From Parvularcula sp. BBD 1991-13 (GTDB lineage Bacteria; Pseudomonadota; Alphaproteobacteria; Caulobacterales; Parvularculaceae), in contig LYSZ01000002.1 of the NCBI GenBank assembly GCA_001657385.1, positions 310,001 through 374,000 of the forward strand: DNA of 64,000 nucleotides, in the 5' to 3' direction. The translations under genes were made by a program, and so were the position numbers. Positions 46,884-56,958 of the stretch are shown here, one piece after another (the first letter of the stretch is position 1; the number at the start of each line of letters is the position of its first letter). The notes beneath the pieces were generated by a model that saw only the letters and a list, made by a program, of their open reading frames with translations, had not been told where the DNA came from and made no database searches.

Positions 46884-47783
46884 ATGGACACGAGGGGCGT
46901 TGTCGCCGCCATCGGCAATTTCGACGGCGTGCATCGCGGCCATCAGCACCTCCTGGCGCGCACCGTCGCCTTCGCCGGGGAATTGCAGGGCCGTCCCGGC
47001 GTCGTCGTCTTCGAGCCGCATCCGCGGCGCTATTTCCGCCCGGACGATCCGCCGTTTCTGTTGACGACGCCGGAAAAGCGCAACGCGCTGCTCGCCGCCC
47101 ACGGGGCGCAGCATGTCATCTCGCTGCCGTTCGACGCCGCGCTTGCCTCTCTCGATCCGGAGGCGTTCGTGCGCGGCGTCCTGAAGGAGCGGCTGGGCCT
47201 CGCCGGCGTCGTGACGGGCGCCGACTTCCGCTTCGGCAAGGGGCGCGCCGGAGACGGCGCGGCGCTCCGTGCGGTCGGCGACGCGGCCGGCCTCGGCGTT
47301 CTCCTGGTCGACATCCTCGCCGAGCGCGGCGAGGCGGAAAAATTCGGCTCCAGCGCGGTGCGCGCCGCCCTTGAGGCCGGGGCGCCGGAACGCGCGGCGG
47401 CGATGCTGGGCCGGCGCTGGAGCGTTCGCGGCGCCGTGCGCGAGGGGCAGAAGCTCGGCCGCGGGCTCGGCTTTCCGACCGCCAACATGACCCTGGGCGA
47501 GTTGATCGAACCGCGCCGGGGCGTTTACGCCACCCTCGCGGAAGTCGGCGGCGAGACCTACGCCGCGGTCTCCAATTTCGGCCGGCGTCCGACCGTCGGC
47601 GGGGACGCGCCGCTTCTCGAAACGCATCTTTTCGACTTCCAGGGCGATCTTTACGGCGCCGAAATCGAGGTCGGGTTCGTTGCGTTTTTGCGCGACGAGC
47701 GCAGGTTCGACGGCCTTGACGCCCTGAAGGCGCAAATCACCGCCGACAGCGCCGAGGCGCGGCGGATCCTGCACCGCCTCTGA
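46884..47783 (+). CDS. ribF: Bifunctional riboflavin kinase/FAD synthetase
   Basis: Makes FMN and then FAD. In 299 residues the N-terminal FAD synthetase domain has GNFDGVHRGHQHLL (nucleotidyltransferase HxGH-like motif), VVFEPHPRRYF and GADFRFGKGRAGD. The C-terminal riboflavin kinase domain has GRGLGFPTANMTL and RRGVYATLAEVGG..AVSNFGRRPT. The start at 46884 leaves only ten residues before GNFDG, a little short; a TTG at 46872 would add four. Part of the HAD-ribF-(secreted protein)-ileS-lspA region. Confidence 0.95.
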   Translation: MDTRGVVAAIGNFDGVHRGHQHLLARTVAFAGELQGRPGVVVFEPHPRRYFRPDDPPFLLTTPEKRNALLAAHGAQHVISLPFDAALASLDPEAFVRGVLKERLGLAGVVTGADFRFGKGRAGDGAALRAVGDAAGLGVLLVDILAERGEAEKFGSSAVRAALEAGAPERAAAMLGRRWSVRGAVREGQKLGRGLGFPTANMTLGELIEPRRGVYATLAEVGGETYAAVSNFGRRPTVGGDAPLLETHLFDFQGDLYGAEIEVGFVAFLRDERRFDGLDALKAQITADSAEARRILHRL

Positions 47784-48021
47784 CGGCGCGCTTTGGGGCG
47801 GCTGCTCAAGGGGTGCTGGGGCGCTGGTCCGGAGCATGGTAAACGCCGCGGATGGTCGCCGACTTGTGATCCGGCGCCCTTCAGGCCGCCCATCTGCGCC
47901 GCCGTCCGCGCCGCATTTTCGTCACAAACGGGACGATACTTGCTACAATATGAGGGCATTGCGTCGTCTGTCCCGAGCCTGGAAACAGCGCCGGGAAAGC
48001 GACGGGAAAGGTGGAGTAATG

Positions 48022-48792
48022 ATGTCCGGTTCGCGCGTCTCGAAACGATCCCGGTGGCTTGCCGCCCTCGCCCTCGCCGCGGGCGCCGTTTTCGCCGTCA
48101 ATGCGCCGGCGCCGGCGCAGGCGGGCGGCTACGGTTATTACGGCGGCTATTACGGTTATCATGGCGGCTATTACGGCCGGCGGCGCTTTCACCGTCGTCA
48201 CTATCGCAGGGGCGGCGGCGGTCGCGCGGCGGCGATCGCCCTCGGCGTCGTCGGCGGCGCGATCATTCTGAACGAGCTGGCCGAGAGCCGCGCCCGCCAG
48301 CGCGCCTATGACGCCCGCTATTACGGCTATCGGCGTCCGTATTACTACGATCCCGGTCGTCCGGACAGTTATCAGCGGGGCTTTGAGAACGGTTTCGATC
48401 GCGGTTTCGACCGCGGGTACGATCAGGGCGCGATCGCGCCGGGGGCGCCGGCCGCGCCCGCGGCGCCCGGCTCTTACCGGCCGCTGGAGACGCCGCCGAG
48501 CGCCCCGTCCGGCGGCGACGATCTGGACGCGGTGCTGGACGGCGGACCTGACGAAGCGGGCAGGGTCGCCGTCGCCGCCGCCTATGGCGCCTGCCTGCGC
48601 CGGGTGCGCACGGCGCTGTCGGAACGCGGGTTCATTCTATCCGCCCCGTACGAGCCGGAGACCGCCGACGATCTTGGCGGCGCGTGGCGGATGACCGCCA
48701 CCGTGATGGCCCAGCGCGGCGCCGAAGACTGGGCGCGCGCCATGACCTGCGAGGCGGACGAGGGCCGCGTTTACATGGTCGAGCTGATCTGA
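48022..48792 (+). CDS. Secreted Gly/Tyr-rich protein with glycine-zipper segment
   Basis: A 256-residue exported protein without a named family. The signal peptide ends APAQA. The mature N-terminus is a Gly/Tyr/His repeat (GGYGYYGGYYGYHGGYYG), followed by a basic HRRHYRR patch and the hydrophobic segment AAAIALGVVGGAIILNELA. A repeated GFENGFDRGFDRGYDQG motif comes next, then a Pro/Ala linker. The last 85 residues form a compact domain (AAAYGACLRRVRTALSERGFIL..WRMTATVMAQRG) with two Cys. GGTGGAG at 48010-48016 favours the second of two tandem ATGs. It separates ribF and ileS, which are often neighbours. Confidence 0.75.
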   Translation: MSGSRVSKRSRWLAALALAAGAVFAVNAPAPAQAGGYGYYGGYYGYHGGYYGRRRFHRRHYRRGGGGRAAAIALGVVGGAIILNELAESRARQRAYDARYYGYRRPYYYDPGRPDSYQRGFENGFDRGFDRGYDQGAIAPGAPAAPAAPGSYRPLETPPSAPSGGDDLDAVLDGGPDEAGRVAVAAAYGACLRRVRTALSERGFILSAPYEPETADDLGGAWRMTATVMAQRGAEDWARAMTCEADEGRVYMVELI

Positions 48793-49105
48793 CGCGCCCG
48801 ATCCGGCCAGCCTGATCCCGTCAGTCTGATGTTGGATGGCGGCCCGGCATTTCGCGGGTGACGCCGCGGCTCCGGCCTGTTACGACTGATCGCCATGAAC
48901 ACCAGCGCTCTCATAGAAAGCCGCCGCGACGAAATCTGCTGCGATGGGCGAATTAGCGGCCCGGCCCGGCGCGCGGCGGGTCCTGGCCTTGCGGGGCTTG
49001 AGGCTTGACAACGGCGCCCGGGACCGGGCTTCCCTTGATTTCAATTCCCTGGCGCCCCAATGGCGACCAATTCAGCACCATGACCAGACAGAGAAAGAGA
49101 CGCTG
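48793..49105. other. Intergenic region upstream of ileS
   Basis: About 310 bases. A perfect -35 hexamer TTGACA stands at 49005-49010, but the -10 position 17 bases later (GCTTCC) is poor. I see no T-box, attenuator or tRNA. A 37-codon ORF from 48897 has no ribosome site and is not supported. Confidence 0.35.
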
Positions 49106-52090
49106 ATGCCCGACGCATCGCCCGAAGCCGCGAACGAGACCGCCGCCGACGCCGGCCGCGATTACAAGGACACGCTGTTTTTACCGACCACGGATTTTCC
49201 CATGCGCGCCGGCCTGCCCAAGCGCGAGCCGGAGTTGCTCGCCCGCTGGGAGAGCCGGGACCTTTACCGCCGGCTGCGCGCTGATGCCAAGGACCGCCCG
49301 CCCTTCGTCCTGCATGACGGGCCGCCCTACGCCAACGGCCACATCCACATGGGCACGGCGCTGACCAAGATTCTCAAGGACATGATCGTCCGTTCGCGGC
49401 AGATGTCCGGGTTCGACGCCAACTACGTGCCCGGCTGGGATTGTCACGGCCTGCCGATCGAATGGAAGGTGGAGGAGGAGTTCCGCGCCAAGGGGCGGGC
49501 CAAGCGCGACGTGCCGTCGTCGGAGTTCCGCGCCGCGTGCCGCGAATACGCCCAGAAGTGGCTGGATATTCAGCGTGAAGAGTTTCGCCGCCTGGGCGGC
49601 GAGGGCGACTGGGACAATCCCTATACCACCATGGATTACGGCTCCGAGGCGCGCATCGCCTCGGAACTCCTGAAATTCGCCGAGTTGGGCCTGCTCTATC
49701 GCGGCTCCAAGCCGGTGATGTGGTCGCCGGTGGAGCAGACCGCCCTCGCGGAGGCGGAGATCGAGTATCACGATCATCAGTCCACGACCATCTGGGTGAA
49801 GTTTCCCGTCATCGGCGTCGGCGAAACCGTTACGCGGACGGACGCGGACGAACGCTTGCGCCCGCTCCTGGCGGACGCCTCCATCGTGATCTGGACGACG
49901 ACCCCCTGGACCATTCCCGGCAACCGGGCGATCTGCTACGGACCGAAACTGTCCTACGGCCTTTACGAGGTCGTCGCGATGAAAGGCGATCTCGATTTCG
50001 AGCCTTGGTCGAAACCGGGCGACAGGCTGGTCGTCTCCGACGCGTTGGCCGACAGCGTGCGCGAGTCCGGGCTGATCGCCGAATGGAAGCGCGTCGCCGA
50101 CGTGCCGGGCGACGCCCTGGGGGCCGTCGCCTGCGCCCATCCGCTGAGAGGCTTCGCCGGCGGATACGATTTCGACGTGCCGCTGCTCGCCGGCGATCAC
50201 GTCACCGACGAGGCGGGGACAGGCTTCGTGCACACCGCGCCCGGCCACGGCCAGGAGGACTATGTCGCCTGGGTCGGGGCTTTCGGCGCGAATGCGAAAA
50301 TTCCGTATACGGTGGACGAGTTTGGCGCCTATACCGCGGAAGCGCCGGGCTTCGAGGGCGCGAAAGTCCTCGTCATCGAGGGCAAGAAGAAAGGCAAGGA
50401 CGGCGACGCCAACAAGAAGGTGATCGACGCCCTGATCGAAAAAGGCGCGCTCCTCGCCCGCGGACGCCTCGTCCATTCCTATCCCCATTCCTGGCGCTCG
50501 AAAGCGCCGGTGATCTTCCGTAACACCCCGCAATGGTTCATCGCCATCGATCGTCCGACGGCGAACGGAAAGACCCTGCGCGAGAACGCCCTCGCCGCCA
50601 TCGACGAGACGGCCTTCACCCCCCCGCAAGGGCGCAACCGCATCCGCGCCATGGTGGAAGGGCGGCCGGACTGGCTGATCTCGCGCCAGCGCGCCTGGGG
50701 CGTGCCGATCACGATCTTCGCCCACAAGGAGACGGGCGAGGTGCTGGTCGACAGGGCGGTCAACGAACGGATCGTTGATGCGATCAGGGCGCGCGGCGCC
50801 GACGCCTGGTTCGACACGCCGGCGCGGGAGTTTCTCGGCCAGGCGTATTCCGCGGACGACTACGAAAAGGTCGAGGACATTCTCGACGTGTGGTTCGATT
50901 CCGGTTCGACCCACGCTTTCGTGCTGGAGGACCGCGAGGATTTAAGTTGGCCCGCGGATGTTTACTGCGAGGGATCGGACCAGCATCGCGGCTGGTTCCA
51001 GTCATCGCTGCTCGAAAGCTGCGGCACGCGCGGGCGCGCGCCGTACAGGCACATCATCACCAACGGTTTCGTGGTCGACGGCGAAGGCCGCAAGATGTCG
51101 AAATCCCTCGGCAATGTGATGCTGCCGGAGGAGGTGATCCGTTCCTACGGCGCGGAGATCATCCGCATCTGGGCGGCGAGCGCGGACTACACCGAGGATT
51201 TGCGCGTCAGCAAGGAGATCATCGGCTCCGCCGTCGACGCCTACCGCAAACTGCGCAACACCATGCGCTACCTGCTCGGCGCGCTGGCCGGGCTCGAGGA
51301 CGCCGAGCGGGTTGCGCCGGCGGCGATGCCCGAGCTTGAGCGGTATGTTCTCCACCGTCTCGCGGTTCTCGACGAAGAGGTGCGCAAAGGCTATGAAGCG
51401 TTCGATTTCAAGGGCGTCTGGCGCAAGTGTCTCGATTTCGCGTCGATCGATCTGTCTGCGTTCTATCTCGATATCCGCAAGGACAGCCTTTACTGCGACC
51501 GGCCGGACGATTCGCGCCGCCGCGCCGCGCGCACCGTCATGGATCTCGTGTTCGAGCGCCTGACCGCCTGGCTTGCGCCGATCTGCGTCTTCACGATGGA
51601 AGAGGCGTGGCTCGCGCGGCATCCGTCAGACGAGGGATCGGTTCACTTGCGCCAGTTCCCGCAAACGCCGGCGGGGTGGCGCGACGATGCGCTGGCCGCG
51701 AAATGGCGTAAAATCCTGGACGTGCGCCGGGTCGTCACCGGCGCTCTTGAGGTCGAGCGGCGGGAAAAACGCATCGGCGCCAGCCTTGAGGCCGCCCCGC
51801 GCGTATATGTCGACGACGCGGCTTACAAGGACGCCTTTGACGGTCTCGACCCGGCGGCGCTGTTCATCACCTCGGGCGCGGAAATCACCACCGACGCGCC
51901 GCCGCCGAACGCCTTCCGGCTCGACGGCGACGACAAGGCGATCGCCGTCGAGCCCCTTTCCGCCGCCGGACGCAAATGCGCCCGCTGCTGGCGCGTCCTT
52001 CCGGAGGTGGGAAGCGTTCCGTCCCATGACGATCTGTGCGGGCGCTGCGCCGACGCGGTGGCGGCGCACGACGCCGGGGGCGCGGGATGA
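49106..52090 (+). CDS. ileS: Isoleucyl-tRNA synthetase
   Basis: Charges tRNA-Ile. The 994-residue class I enzyme has the HIGH motif as PPYANGHIHMGTA (about 73-85), WDCHGLPIEWKVE, the editing domain (TPWTIPGNRAICYG, TGFVHTAPGHGQEDY) and KMSKS as GEGRKMSKSLGN near 662. A C-terminal zinc finger has CARCWRV and CGRC Cys pairs, so this is the bacterial IleRS1 type. The start at 49106 is where the family sequence begins; the frame is open to 48944. The stop overlaps the lspA ATG. Confidence 0.97.
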   Translation: MPDASPEAANETAADAGRDYKDTLFLPTTDFPMRAGLPKREPELLARWESRDLYRRLRADAKDRPPFVLHDGPPYANGHIHMGTALTKILKDMIVRSRQMSGFDANYVPGWDCHGLPIEWKVEEEFRAKGRAKRDVPSSEFRAACREYAQKWLDIQREEFRRLGGEGDWDNPYTTMDYGSEARIASELLKFAELGLLYRGSKPVMWSPVEQTALAEAEIEYHDHQSTTIWVKFPVIGVGETVTRTDADERLRPLLADASIVIWTTTPWTIPGNRAICYGPKLSYGLYEVVAMKGDLDFEPWSKPGDRLVVSDALADSVRESGLIAEWKRVADVPGDALGAVACAHPLRGFAGGYDFDVPLLAGDHVTDEAGTGFVHTAPGHGQEDYVAWVGAFGANAKIPYTVDEFGAYTAEAPGFEGAKVLVIEGKKKGKDGDANKKVIDALIEKGALLARGRLVHSYPHSWRSKAPVIFRNTPQWFIAIDRPTANGKTLRENALAAIDETAFTPPQGRNRIRAMVEGRPDWLISRQRAWGVPITIFAHKETGEVLVDRAVNERIVDAIRARGADAWFDTPAREFLGQAYSADDYEKVEDILDVWFDSGSTHAFVLEDREDLSWPADVYCEGSDQHRGWFQSSLLESCGTRGRAPYRHIITNGFVVDGEGRKMSKSLGNVMLPEEVIRSYGAEIIRIWAASADYTEDLRVSKEIIGSAVDAYRKLRNTMRYLLGALAGLEDAERVAPAAMPELERYVLHRLAVLDEEVRKGYEAFDFKGVWRKCLDFASIDLSAFYLDIRKDSLYCDRPDDSRRRAARTVMDLVFERLTAWLAPICVFTMEEAWLARHPSDEGSVHLRQFPQTPAGWRDDALAAKWRKILDVRRVVTGALEVERREKRIGASLEAAPRVYVDDAAYKDAFDGLDPAALFITSGAEITTDAPPPNAFRLDGDDKAIAVEPLSAAGRKCARCWRVLPEVGSVPSHDDLCGRCADAVAAHDAGGAG

Positions 52091-52635
52091 GCGACGCGGC
52101 GGAACGCGAAAGCCTGGCGCGGCGGGTGAAAGCGTGGTGGACGGCCGCGCGCGCCAACCGCAATTTCCGGATCGGCCTTGCGGGCGCGGCGGCGCTCGCG
52201 ATTGTCGACCAGGCGAGCAAGTACTGGATCCTGCACGTCGTCCGGCTGCCGGAACGCGGCAAGATAGAAATATCGGGCGTCTTCGACCTTACTTTCGTCC
52301 GTAATTTCGGCGCCAGCTTCGGGCTGTTCGCCGGCGGGCTTGCCTCGCGGATTTTTCTCTCGCTGATCGCGCTTGGCGTGTCGGTCGGGCTCGCCGTGTG
52401 GCTCGGCCGGCTGGGTCGCCCGATGGCCGTCGCCGGGGTCAGTTTTATCATCGGCGGCGCCCTCGGCAATCTCTACGACCGGATCGCCTATGGCTATGTC
52501 GTTGATTTTCTTGATTTCTCAGGGCTTTACTTTCCATGGGTGTTCAATGTCGCGGACGCGGCCATCAATCTCGGCGTCGCCTGCCTGTTGCTTGACGCCT
52601 GGCTGACCCGCGACGGGCGTGCGTCCCGGCGCTGA
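52087..52635 (+). CDS. lspA: Lipoprotein signal peptidase
   Basis: An aspartyl protease in the inner membrane that removes signal peptides from lipoproteins after diacylglyceryl transfer. The 182-residue protein has four helices, VRNFGASFGL, and the catalytic Asp pair D140 (GYVVDFLDF) and D157 (FNVADAAI). Its ATG overlaps the ileS TGA (ATGA at 52087-52090), the common ileS-lspA coupling. Several lipoproteins encoded in this window depend on it. Confidence 0.96.
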   Translation: MSDAAERESLARRVKAWWTAARANRNFRIGLAGAAALAIVDQASKYWILHVVRLPERGKIEISGVFDLTFVRNFGASFGLFAGGLASRIFLSLIALGVSVGLAVWLGRLGRPMAVAGVSFIIGGALGNLYDRIAYGYVVDFLDFSGLYFPWVFNVADAAINLGVACLLLDAWLTRDGRASRR

Positions 52636-52777
52636 CCGGCGCGCGCCTGCGTGGAATGGCGCATGGGCGGGCCGTTGGATTGCGCGCCGCGCCGCGAACG
52701 CTATAGTGCCCCTCCAATGCGTGAGGGCGCAACAATCCGGGCGGCGTGGGGCGTCAGCAAGGTGGAGTGAAGAACCG

Positions 52778-53338
52778 ATGATTTCAGCGTCAACCTTTAA
52801 ATTTGTCGCCGCCATGGGGTGCGTCGCGCTGATGGCGTCCGGCTGCGGCGCGGGCCGCGCGATCGGCGCCGGCAAGAACGCCCCCGACGAATTCGCCATC
52901 GCCACCAAGGCGCCGCTGGTGGTGCCCCCGGACTTTGCGCTGCGCCCGCCGCGCCCGGGCGAATCGCGCCCGCAGGAGCTGTCTCCCTCCGAACGCGCGC
53001 AGCAGGTATTGCTGGGCGACGCCGGCGCGGCCCCGCCGACGGTCGGCGAGCAGTTGCTCCTGCGCAAGGCCGGCGCCCTGGGCGTCGACCCGTCGATCCG
53101 GAATGTTCTGAACGCTGAAAATGGCGGGCGCGCGGAAAAAGACCGCAGCCTCGCCAACCAGCTCCTGTTCTGGAATTTCATCGGCGGCGACGTGGACGAC
53201 AGCGCCGCGCCCCTGCGCGTCGATAATCCCGAAGAATGGCTCGCCGAGCGCCAGCGGGTTATCAATGCGGTGACCGGCGAAGAGGGCGAGGTCAAGATCA
53301 ACAAATCCCGCGCCCTCAACCTGCCGGGCGTTTTTTAG
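52778..53338 (+). CDS. DUF3035 lipoprotein (BamF-like)
   Basis: A 186-residue lipoprotein with a signal ending LMASGC (Cys near 20). The diagnostic segment DEFAIATKAPLVVPPDFALRPPRPGESRP is that of DUF3035. In Caulobacter a protein of this kind was found with the BAM outer-membrane assembly complex (BamF). The rest is helical and polar (AQQVLLGD, GEQLLLRKAGA) and ends NLPGVF. GGTGGAG precedes the start at 52778. It follows lspA and precedes mutL, the usual alphaproteobacterial order except that the peptidase genes often found between them are missing. Confidence 0.88.
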   Translation: MISASTFKFVAAMGCVALMASGCGAGRAIGAGKNAPDEFAIATKAPLVVPPDFALRPPRPGESRPQELSPSERAQQVLLGDAGAAPPTVGEQLLLRKAGALGVDPSIRNVLNAENGGRAEKDRSLANQLLFWNFIGGDVDDSAAPLRVDNPEEWLAERQRVINAVTGEEGEVKINKSRALNLPGVF

Positions 53339-53427
53339 GGCCGTTCGCGCCGTCGGCCGCCGCCGTTCCGGGATGGCGGGGAAAGCGGCGGCGTTGCGTC
53401 GCCGCGCGTTGCCCGCGATAATGCGGC

Positions 53428-55365
53428 ATGGCGAATCGCGCATCGAAACCGGCTTCCCTTTCTTCCGCCATCCACCGGCTGCCCCCCGACGCGGTTAACC
53501 GCATCGCCGCGGGCGAGGTGATCGAGCGTCCGGCGGCGGCGGTCAAGGAGCTTGTGGAAAACGCCCTCGACGCCGGCGCGACGCAAATCGACGTCGAGAT
53601 CGCCCATGGCGGCAAAAGCCTCATCGCGATTACCGACGACGGCAGCGGCATGGGGCCGGACGATCTCGCGCTGGCGGTGGAGCGCCACGCCACCTCGAAG
53701 CTGAATCCGGGCGCCGACGGCGGCTATGATCTCATGAACATCGCGACCATGGGCTTTCGCGGCGAAGCGCTGCCCTCGATCGGGGCCGTGGCGCGCCTGT
53801 CCATCACCTCGCGGGCCAAAGCGGGCGGCGGCGAAGGCGGCGCCTGGCGTCTCGACGTGGATGGCGGCCGGCTCGACGGGCCGGCGCCGGCGGCCTTCGG
53901 CGGCGCGGGAACCCGGATCGAGGTGCGCGATCTGTTCTACGCGACCCCGGCGCGGCTGAAATTCCTGAAATCCGATCAGGCGGAGACGACGGCGATCGGC
54001 GACGCGGTGCGCCGGCTGGCCATGGCGCGGGCCGATGTCGGCGTCTCGCTGGTCTCTTCCGGACGGAAGATCCTGGCGCTGCGGCCGGAAACGCCGGATG
54101 CGGACGGTCGGCTGAAGCGGCTCGCCGCGATCATGGGGCGCGATTTCGGCGACAACGCCGTCGCCATTGACGCGCAGCGGGACGGCGCGCGGGTGTCCGG
54201 CTTCGCGGGCCTGCCCACCTTCAACCGGGGGCTGCCGGACAAGCAGTTTCTGTTCGTCAACGGACGGCCGGTGCGCGACAAGCTGATCGTCGGCGCCGTG
54301 CGGGCGGCCTATGCGGATTTCCTCGCCCGCGACCGGCATCCTGCGGCGGCGCTTTTTCTCGATATTCCGCCGACGGAAGTCGACGTCAATGTTCATCCGG
54401 CCAAGACCGAGGTGCGATTTCGCAACGCCGGCTCGGTGCGCGGGCTCCTGATCACCGCCTTGCGCCACGCCCTCGCCGAGGCGGGCCATCGCGCTTCGAC
54501 CACGGTCAGCGGCTACGCGCTCGGCAAGATGACCCCGCGGGACCTGGCGTCGCAAAGGGCGCCGCAACCGGCGCCGCAGACGGGGTTCTCCGGATTTCGC
54601 CCGCCGCCGCGTCCCAACCCTTATATGCGCGACGTTTATGCGCCCCGGGGCGGGGGGGGCGCCGACGACGCCGCGCCGGACGGCGAGCGCGGCGCGGGGC
54701 TGCGCGACCGGCCGTCGGCGTTCGGCGCGGGGGCCGCGCCGGCAGCGCGCGCCGAAGATGTTGGCGGGGAAGAGACGCTTACGGACTACCCACTCGGCGC
54801 GGCGCGGGCGCAGCTTCACGAGACCTATATTGTCGCGCAGACTGCGGACGGCCTCGTCATCGTCGATCAGCATGCGGCGCATGAGCGGCTCGTTTACGAG
54901 CGCATGAAGGCCGCGCTGGAAGCCGGCGGCGCCGCGGGGCAGGGGCTCCTCCTGCCGGAAGTGGTCGATCTGGAAGCGGAAGACTGCGCCCGCCTGGAGG
55001 GATGCCTTGAGGACTTCGCCCGTCTCGGTCTTGTCATGGAGCGTTTCGGCGAGGACGCCATGATGGTGCGCGAGACGCCCGCCATGCTGGGCGAGGTCGA
55101 TGCGCAGGGGCTGGTGCGCGCGCTGGCGGAGGACGTCAAGGCGTTCGGCGACGCGCTGGTGCTGAAGGAGCGCCTGGAGGAGGTGTGCTCGTCCATGGCG
55201 TGTCACGGCTCGATCCGCTCCGGGCGCCGCCTCGCCGGGGACGAGATGAACGCGCTCCTGCGCCAGATGGAGGCGACGCCCCATTCCGGCCAGTGCAACC
55301 ACGGGCGGCCGACTTACGTGGAGCTGAAGCTCGCCGACATCGAGCGGCTGTTCGGGCGGCGCTAG
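53428..55365 (+). CDS. mutL: DNA mismatch repair endonuclease MutL
   Basis: Couples mismatch recognition by MutS to strand removal. The GHKL ATPase region has [20 protein letters not shown] and [13 protein letters not shown] Pro/Gly-rich linker (about 355-445) follows, and the C-terminal domain has the nuclease motif [12 protein letters not shown] (DQHA-x2-E-x4-E), [11 protein letters not shown] and QCNHGRPT. It is thus a nicking MutL, as expected in alphaproteobacteria lacking MutH. 645 residues. Its TAG stop lies in the CTAG end of repeat copy C. Confidence 0.96.
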   Translation: MANRASKPASLSSAIHRLPPDAVNRIAAGEVIERPAAAVKELVENALDAGATQIDVEIAHGGKSLIAITDDGSGMGPDDLALAVERHATSKLNPGADGGYDLMNIATMGFRGEALPSIGAVARLSITSRAKAGGGEGGAWRLDVDGGRLDGPAPAAFGGAGTRIEVRDLFYATPARLKFLKSDQAETTAIGDAVRRLAMARADVGVSLVSSGRKILALRPETPDADGRLKRLAAIMGRDFGDNAVAIDAQRDGARVSGFAGLPTFNRGLPDKQFLFVNGRPVRDKLIVGAVRAAYADFLARDRHPAAALFLDIPPTEVDVNVHPAKTEVRFRNAGSVRGLLITALRHALAEAGHRASTTVSGYALGKMTPRDLASQRAPQPAPQTGFSGFRPPPRPNPYMRDVYAPRGGGGADDAAPDGERGAGLRDRPSAFGAGAAPAARAEDVGGEETLTDYPLGAARAQLHETYIVAQTADGLVIVDQHAAHERLVYERMKAALEAGGAAGQGLLLPEVVDLEAEDCARLEGCLEDFARLGLVMERFGEDAMMVRETPAMLGEVDAQGLVRALAEDVKAFGDALVLKERLEEVCSSMACHGSIRSGRRLAGDEMNALLRQMEATPHSGQCNHGRPTYVELKLADIERLFGRR

Positions 55366-55470
55366 GGCGTATTGCAGCATAAGCGAAGCGCCGGTTTTGC
55401 CTTTCGCGGGGGCGCTCCGCCCAAGAATCCAGCGCCGATGACGAATCGCGTTGAACGCAATTGGCTCCAG
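55362..55470 (-). repeat. Copy C of the 108-bp intergenic repeat family (inverted)
   Basis: Read on the minus strand it begins TGGAGCCAATTGCGTTC and ends ATACGCCCTAG. It shares ATTGCGTTCAACGCGATTC, CTGGATTCTT and GCAAAACCGGCG with copy A. Its right end CTAG (55362-55365) contains the TAG stop of the plus-strand mutL gene. It fills most of the gap between convergent mutL and the orphan membrane-protein gene. Confidence 0.85.
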
Positions 55471-55517
55471 GCGCGCGACGCCGCGACGGCGCTTTCGTCC
55501 TGGTCATGTCTTCTTTG

Positions 55518-56732
55518 TCATGTCTTCCGGGAGGTGAAGGCGTACGGACCCAGCGGTTTGTCATAGACGGCCGCCTGCGAGCCCTTATGCGCGGCTTTCT
55601 TGTCGCTCTCGACAATGGCGGCGATTTTCTTGTCGATGGCGATTTCCGAGAATTTGACCCATCTGCCCACATTCAGCTTCTTGCGGAACGGGCCCTTGAA
55701 AAACGGCAAGACCCAAATGAACACTGACGAAAAAACAATCAATACAAGGAAGAAAAAAACGAACCAGGTCGCCTGGGGCGGCAACACCCCGTTATTGATC
55801 ATTTTTTCAACGCTATCGCCTATCATGTCGGGGGCTGACGCGGGCGGGACCCGCTCCCCGTTGCCGGCGGGCGGCCCGTCGTCCTCCTGCGTCCCGGTCC
55901 CGAAGCTGGCCGCGAAGGTCGCGCCGAGGACGGCGAGCGTGGCGGCGACGAACCCCGCCGTCTGGTATGTCAGTGTCTTACGCAAATGATAAACGTCAAT
56001 GGAAAACCATCGCATGCCGAACTCGATGCGGCGGGCGATAAAAATGATGATCTGCGACCAGACGCCGGCAAGCCTGGCGTTTTGGTCGGGAACGAGACTG
56101 CCGCTGGAGCCGATATCGTTGATATTGTCGGCAATTTCCTTCAACTCGCGCTCAAGTTCGATGAAAAACTCTCTACAGGTGTTGCCCAGGTCGGTCGCGA
56201 TAGATGAATTGGTGTTCCAGAAGGCGGAAATGGAGATCGCGTGCATTGCGAGCAAGGTCATGAAAGCCCCGACTTTCAGATGGGCGGGGTAAGAGAGCGC
56301 GCACAGGACGATGTAATCGACCACGAATAGAATGATCGTGATCAGATAAATTCTGAAGTAATTGCCCGCAATCGCCTTCGCCCCCGCGGATGTGAACTGA
56401 CGGAACCCCCTGTCGACCGTGATGCGTTCGCCGTCTTCACCGTCGGGCTTGAGGGCGTCGCTTTCCAGGGCGTCGCTGATGGCTTTCTTTTCAAGGGCGT
56501 AGTATTTCTTGTCGAAGAAATCGCCGTACCCGTCGATCATTTCGACCGGCGCGTTAAAGAAGTGCCGGCATGCATGAAGATAACGCCGTTCGTTCTCGCT
56601 GCTGAGGCGGTCCTGGCCCGCCGACGGGATATCATTGTTGAACCGGCTGAACGGAATGCCGCTGACATGTTTTCCGGGATCGAAGGTTGTGTCCAACCCG
56701 ATCAGCCGGTCCTCATGTTCCGTCGAGCGCAT
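55518..56732 (-). CDS. Orphan membrane protein with four predicted helices
   Basis: A 404-residue protein I cannot place in a family. The N-terminal 115 residues are soluble and polar. Helices are predicted at about 126-147 and 150-170 as a hairpin, then at about 255-280 and 322-347. The loop between helices 2 and 3 is helical and amphipathic (CREFFIELERELKEIADNINDIG). The loop between helices 3 and 4 is Gly/Pro-rich. The end is basic and cytoplasmic-looking. Codon use is less GC-biased than its neighbours (more AT-ending and ATA/AAT codons), suggesting recent acquisition. It is flanked by a repeat copy downstream and an AT-rich region upstream. The general layout recalls membrane effectors or sensors, but nothing supports a specific role. 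Confidence 0.75.
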   Translation of the reverse strand: MRSTEHEDRLIGLDTTFDPGKHVSGIPFSRFNNDIPSAGQDRLSSENERRYLHACRHFFNAPVEMIDGYGDFFDKKYYALEKKAISDALESDALKPDGEDGERITVDRGFRQFTSAGAKAIAGNYFRIYLITIILFVVDYIVLCALSYPAHLKVGAFMTLLAMHAISISAFWNTNSSIATDLGNTCREFFIELERELKEIADNINDIGSSGSLVPDQNARLAGVWSQIIIFIARRIEFGMRWFSIDVYHLRKTLTYQTAGFVAATLAVLGATFAASFGTGTQEDDGPPAGNGERVPPASAPDMIGDSVEKMINNGVLPPQATWFVFFFLVLIVFSSVFIWVLPFFKGPFRKKLNVGRWVKFSEIAIDKKIAAIVESDKKAAHKGSQAAVYDKPLGPYAFTSRKT

Positions 56733-56958
56733 GGCCGGATCCCCCTCGATGCAAAGACGCCCTGCTTTATGGCTCAGCGTAAATTCAAAAATAGTTTATT
56801 CAATATCTTGACTCTTTAGATTTTTACTTGGGAGCCTGCTTGTTTTTTCTTTTTCTCGCTGGGTTTTTTCTGGATGCGCCGACGGGTGCGGTTGGCGGGC
56901 ATGGTTGGCGGCGGCGTTGTCTTCAGGGCGCGCGTGTTCTAAAGTCGTTGAGTTATTC

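Noticed and set aside
45504-47837. Long minus-strand open frame (777 codons) over the TipF-like, HAD and ribF genes
   Set aside because: Shadow of three well-supported plus-strand genes; no family sequence.
53335-55380. Long minus-strand open frame (681 codons) over mutL
   Set aside because: Exact antisense of mutL, low-complexity His/Arg/Gly composition.
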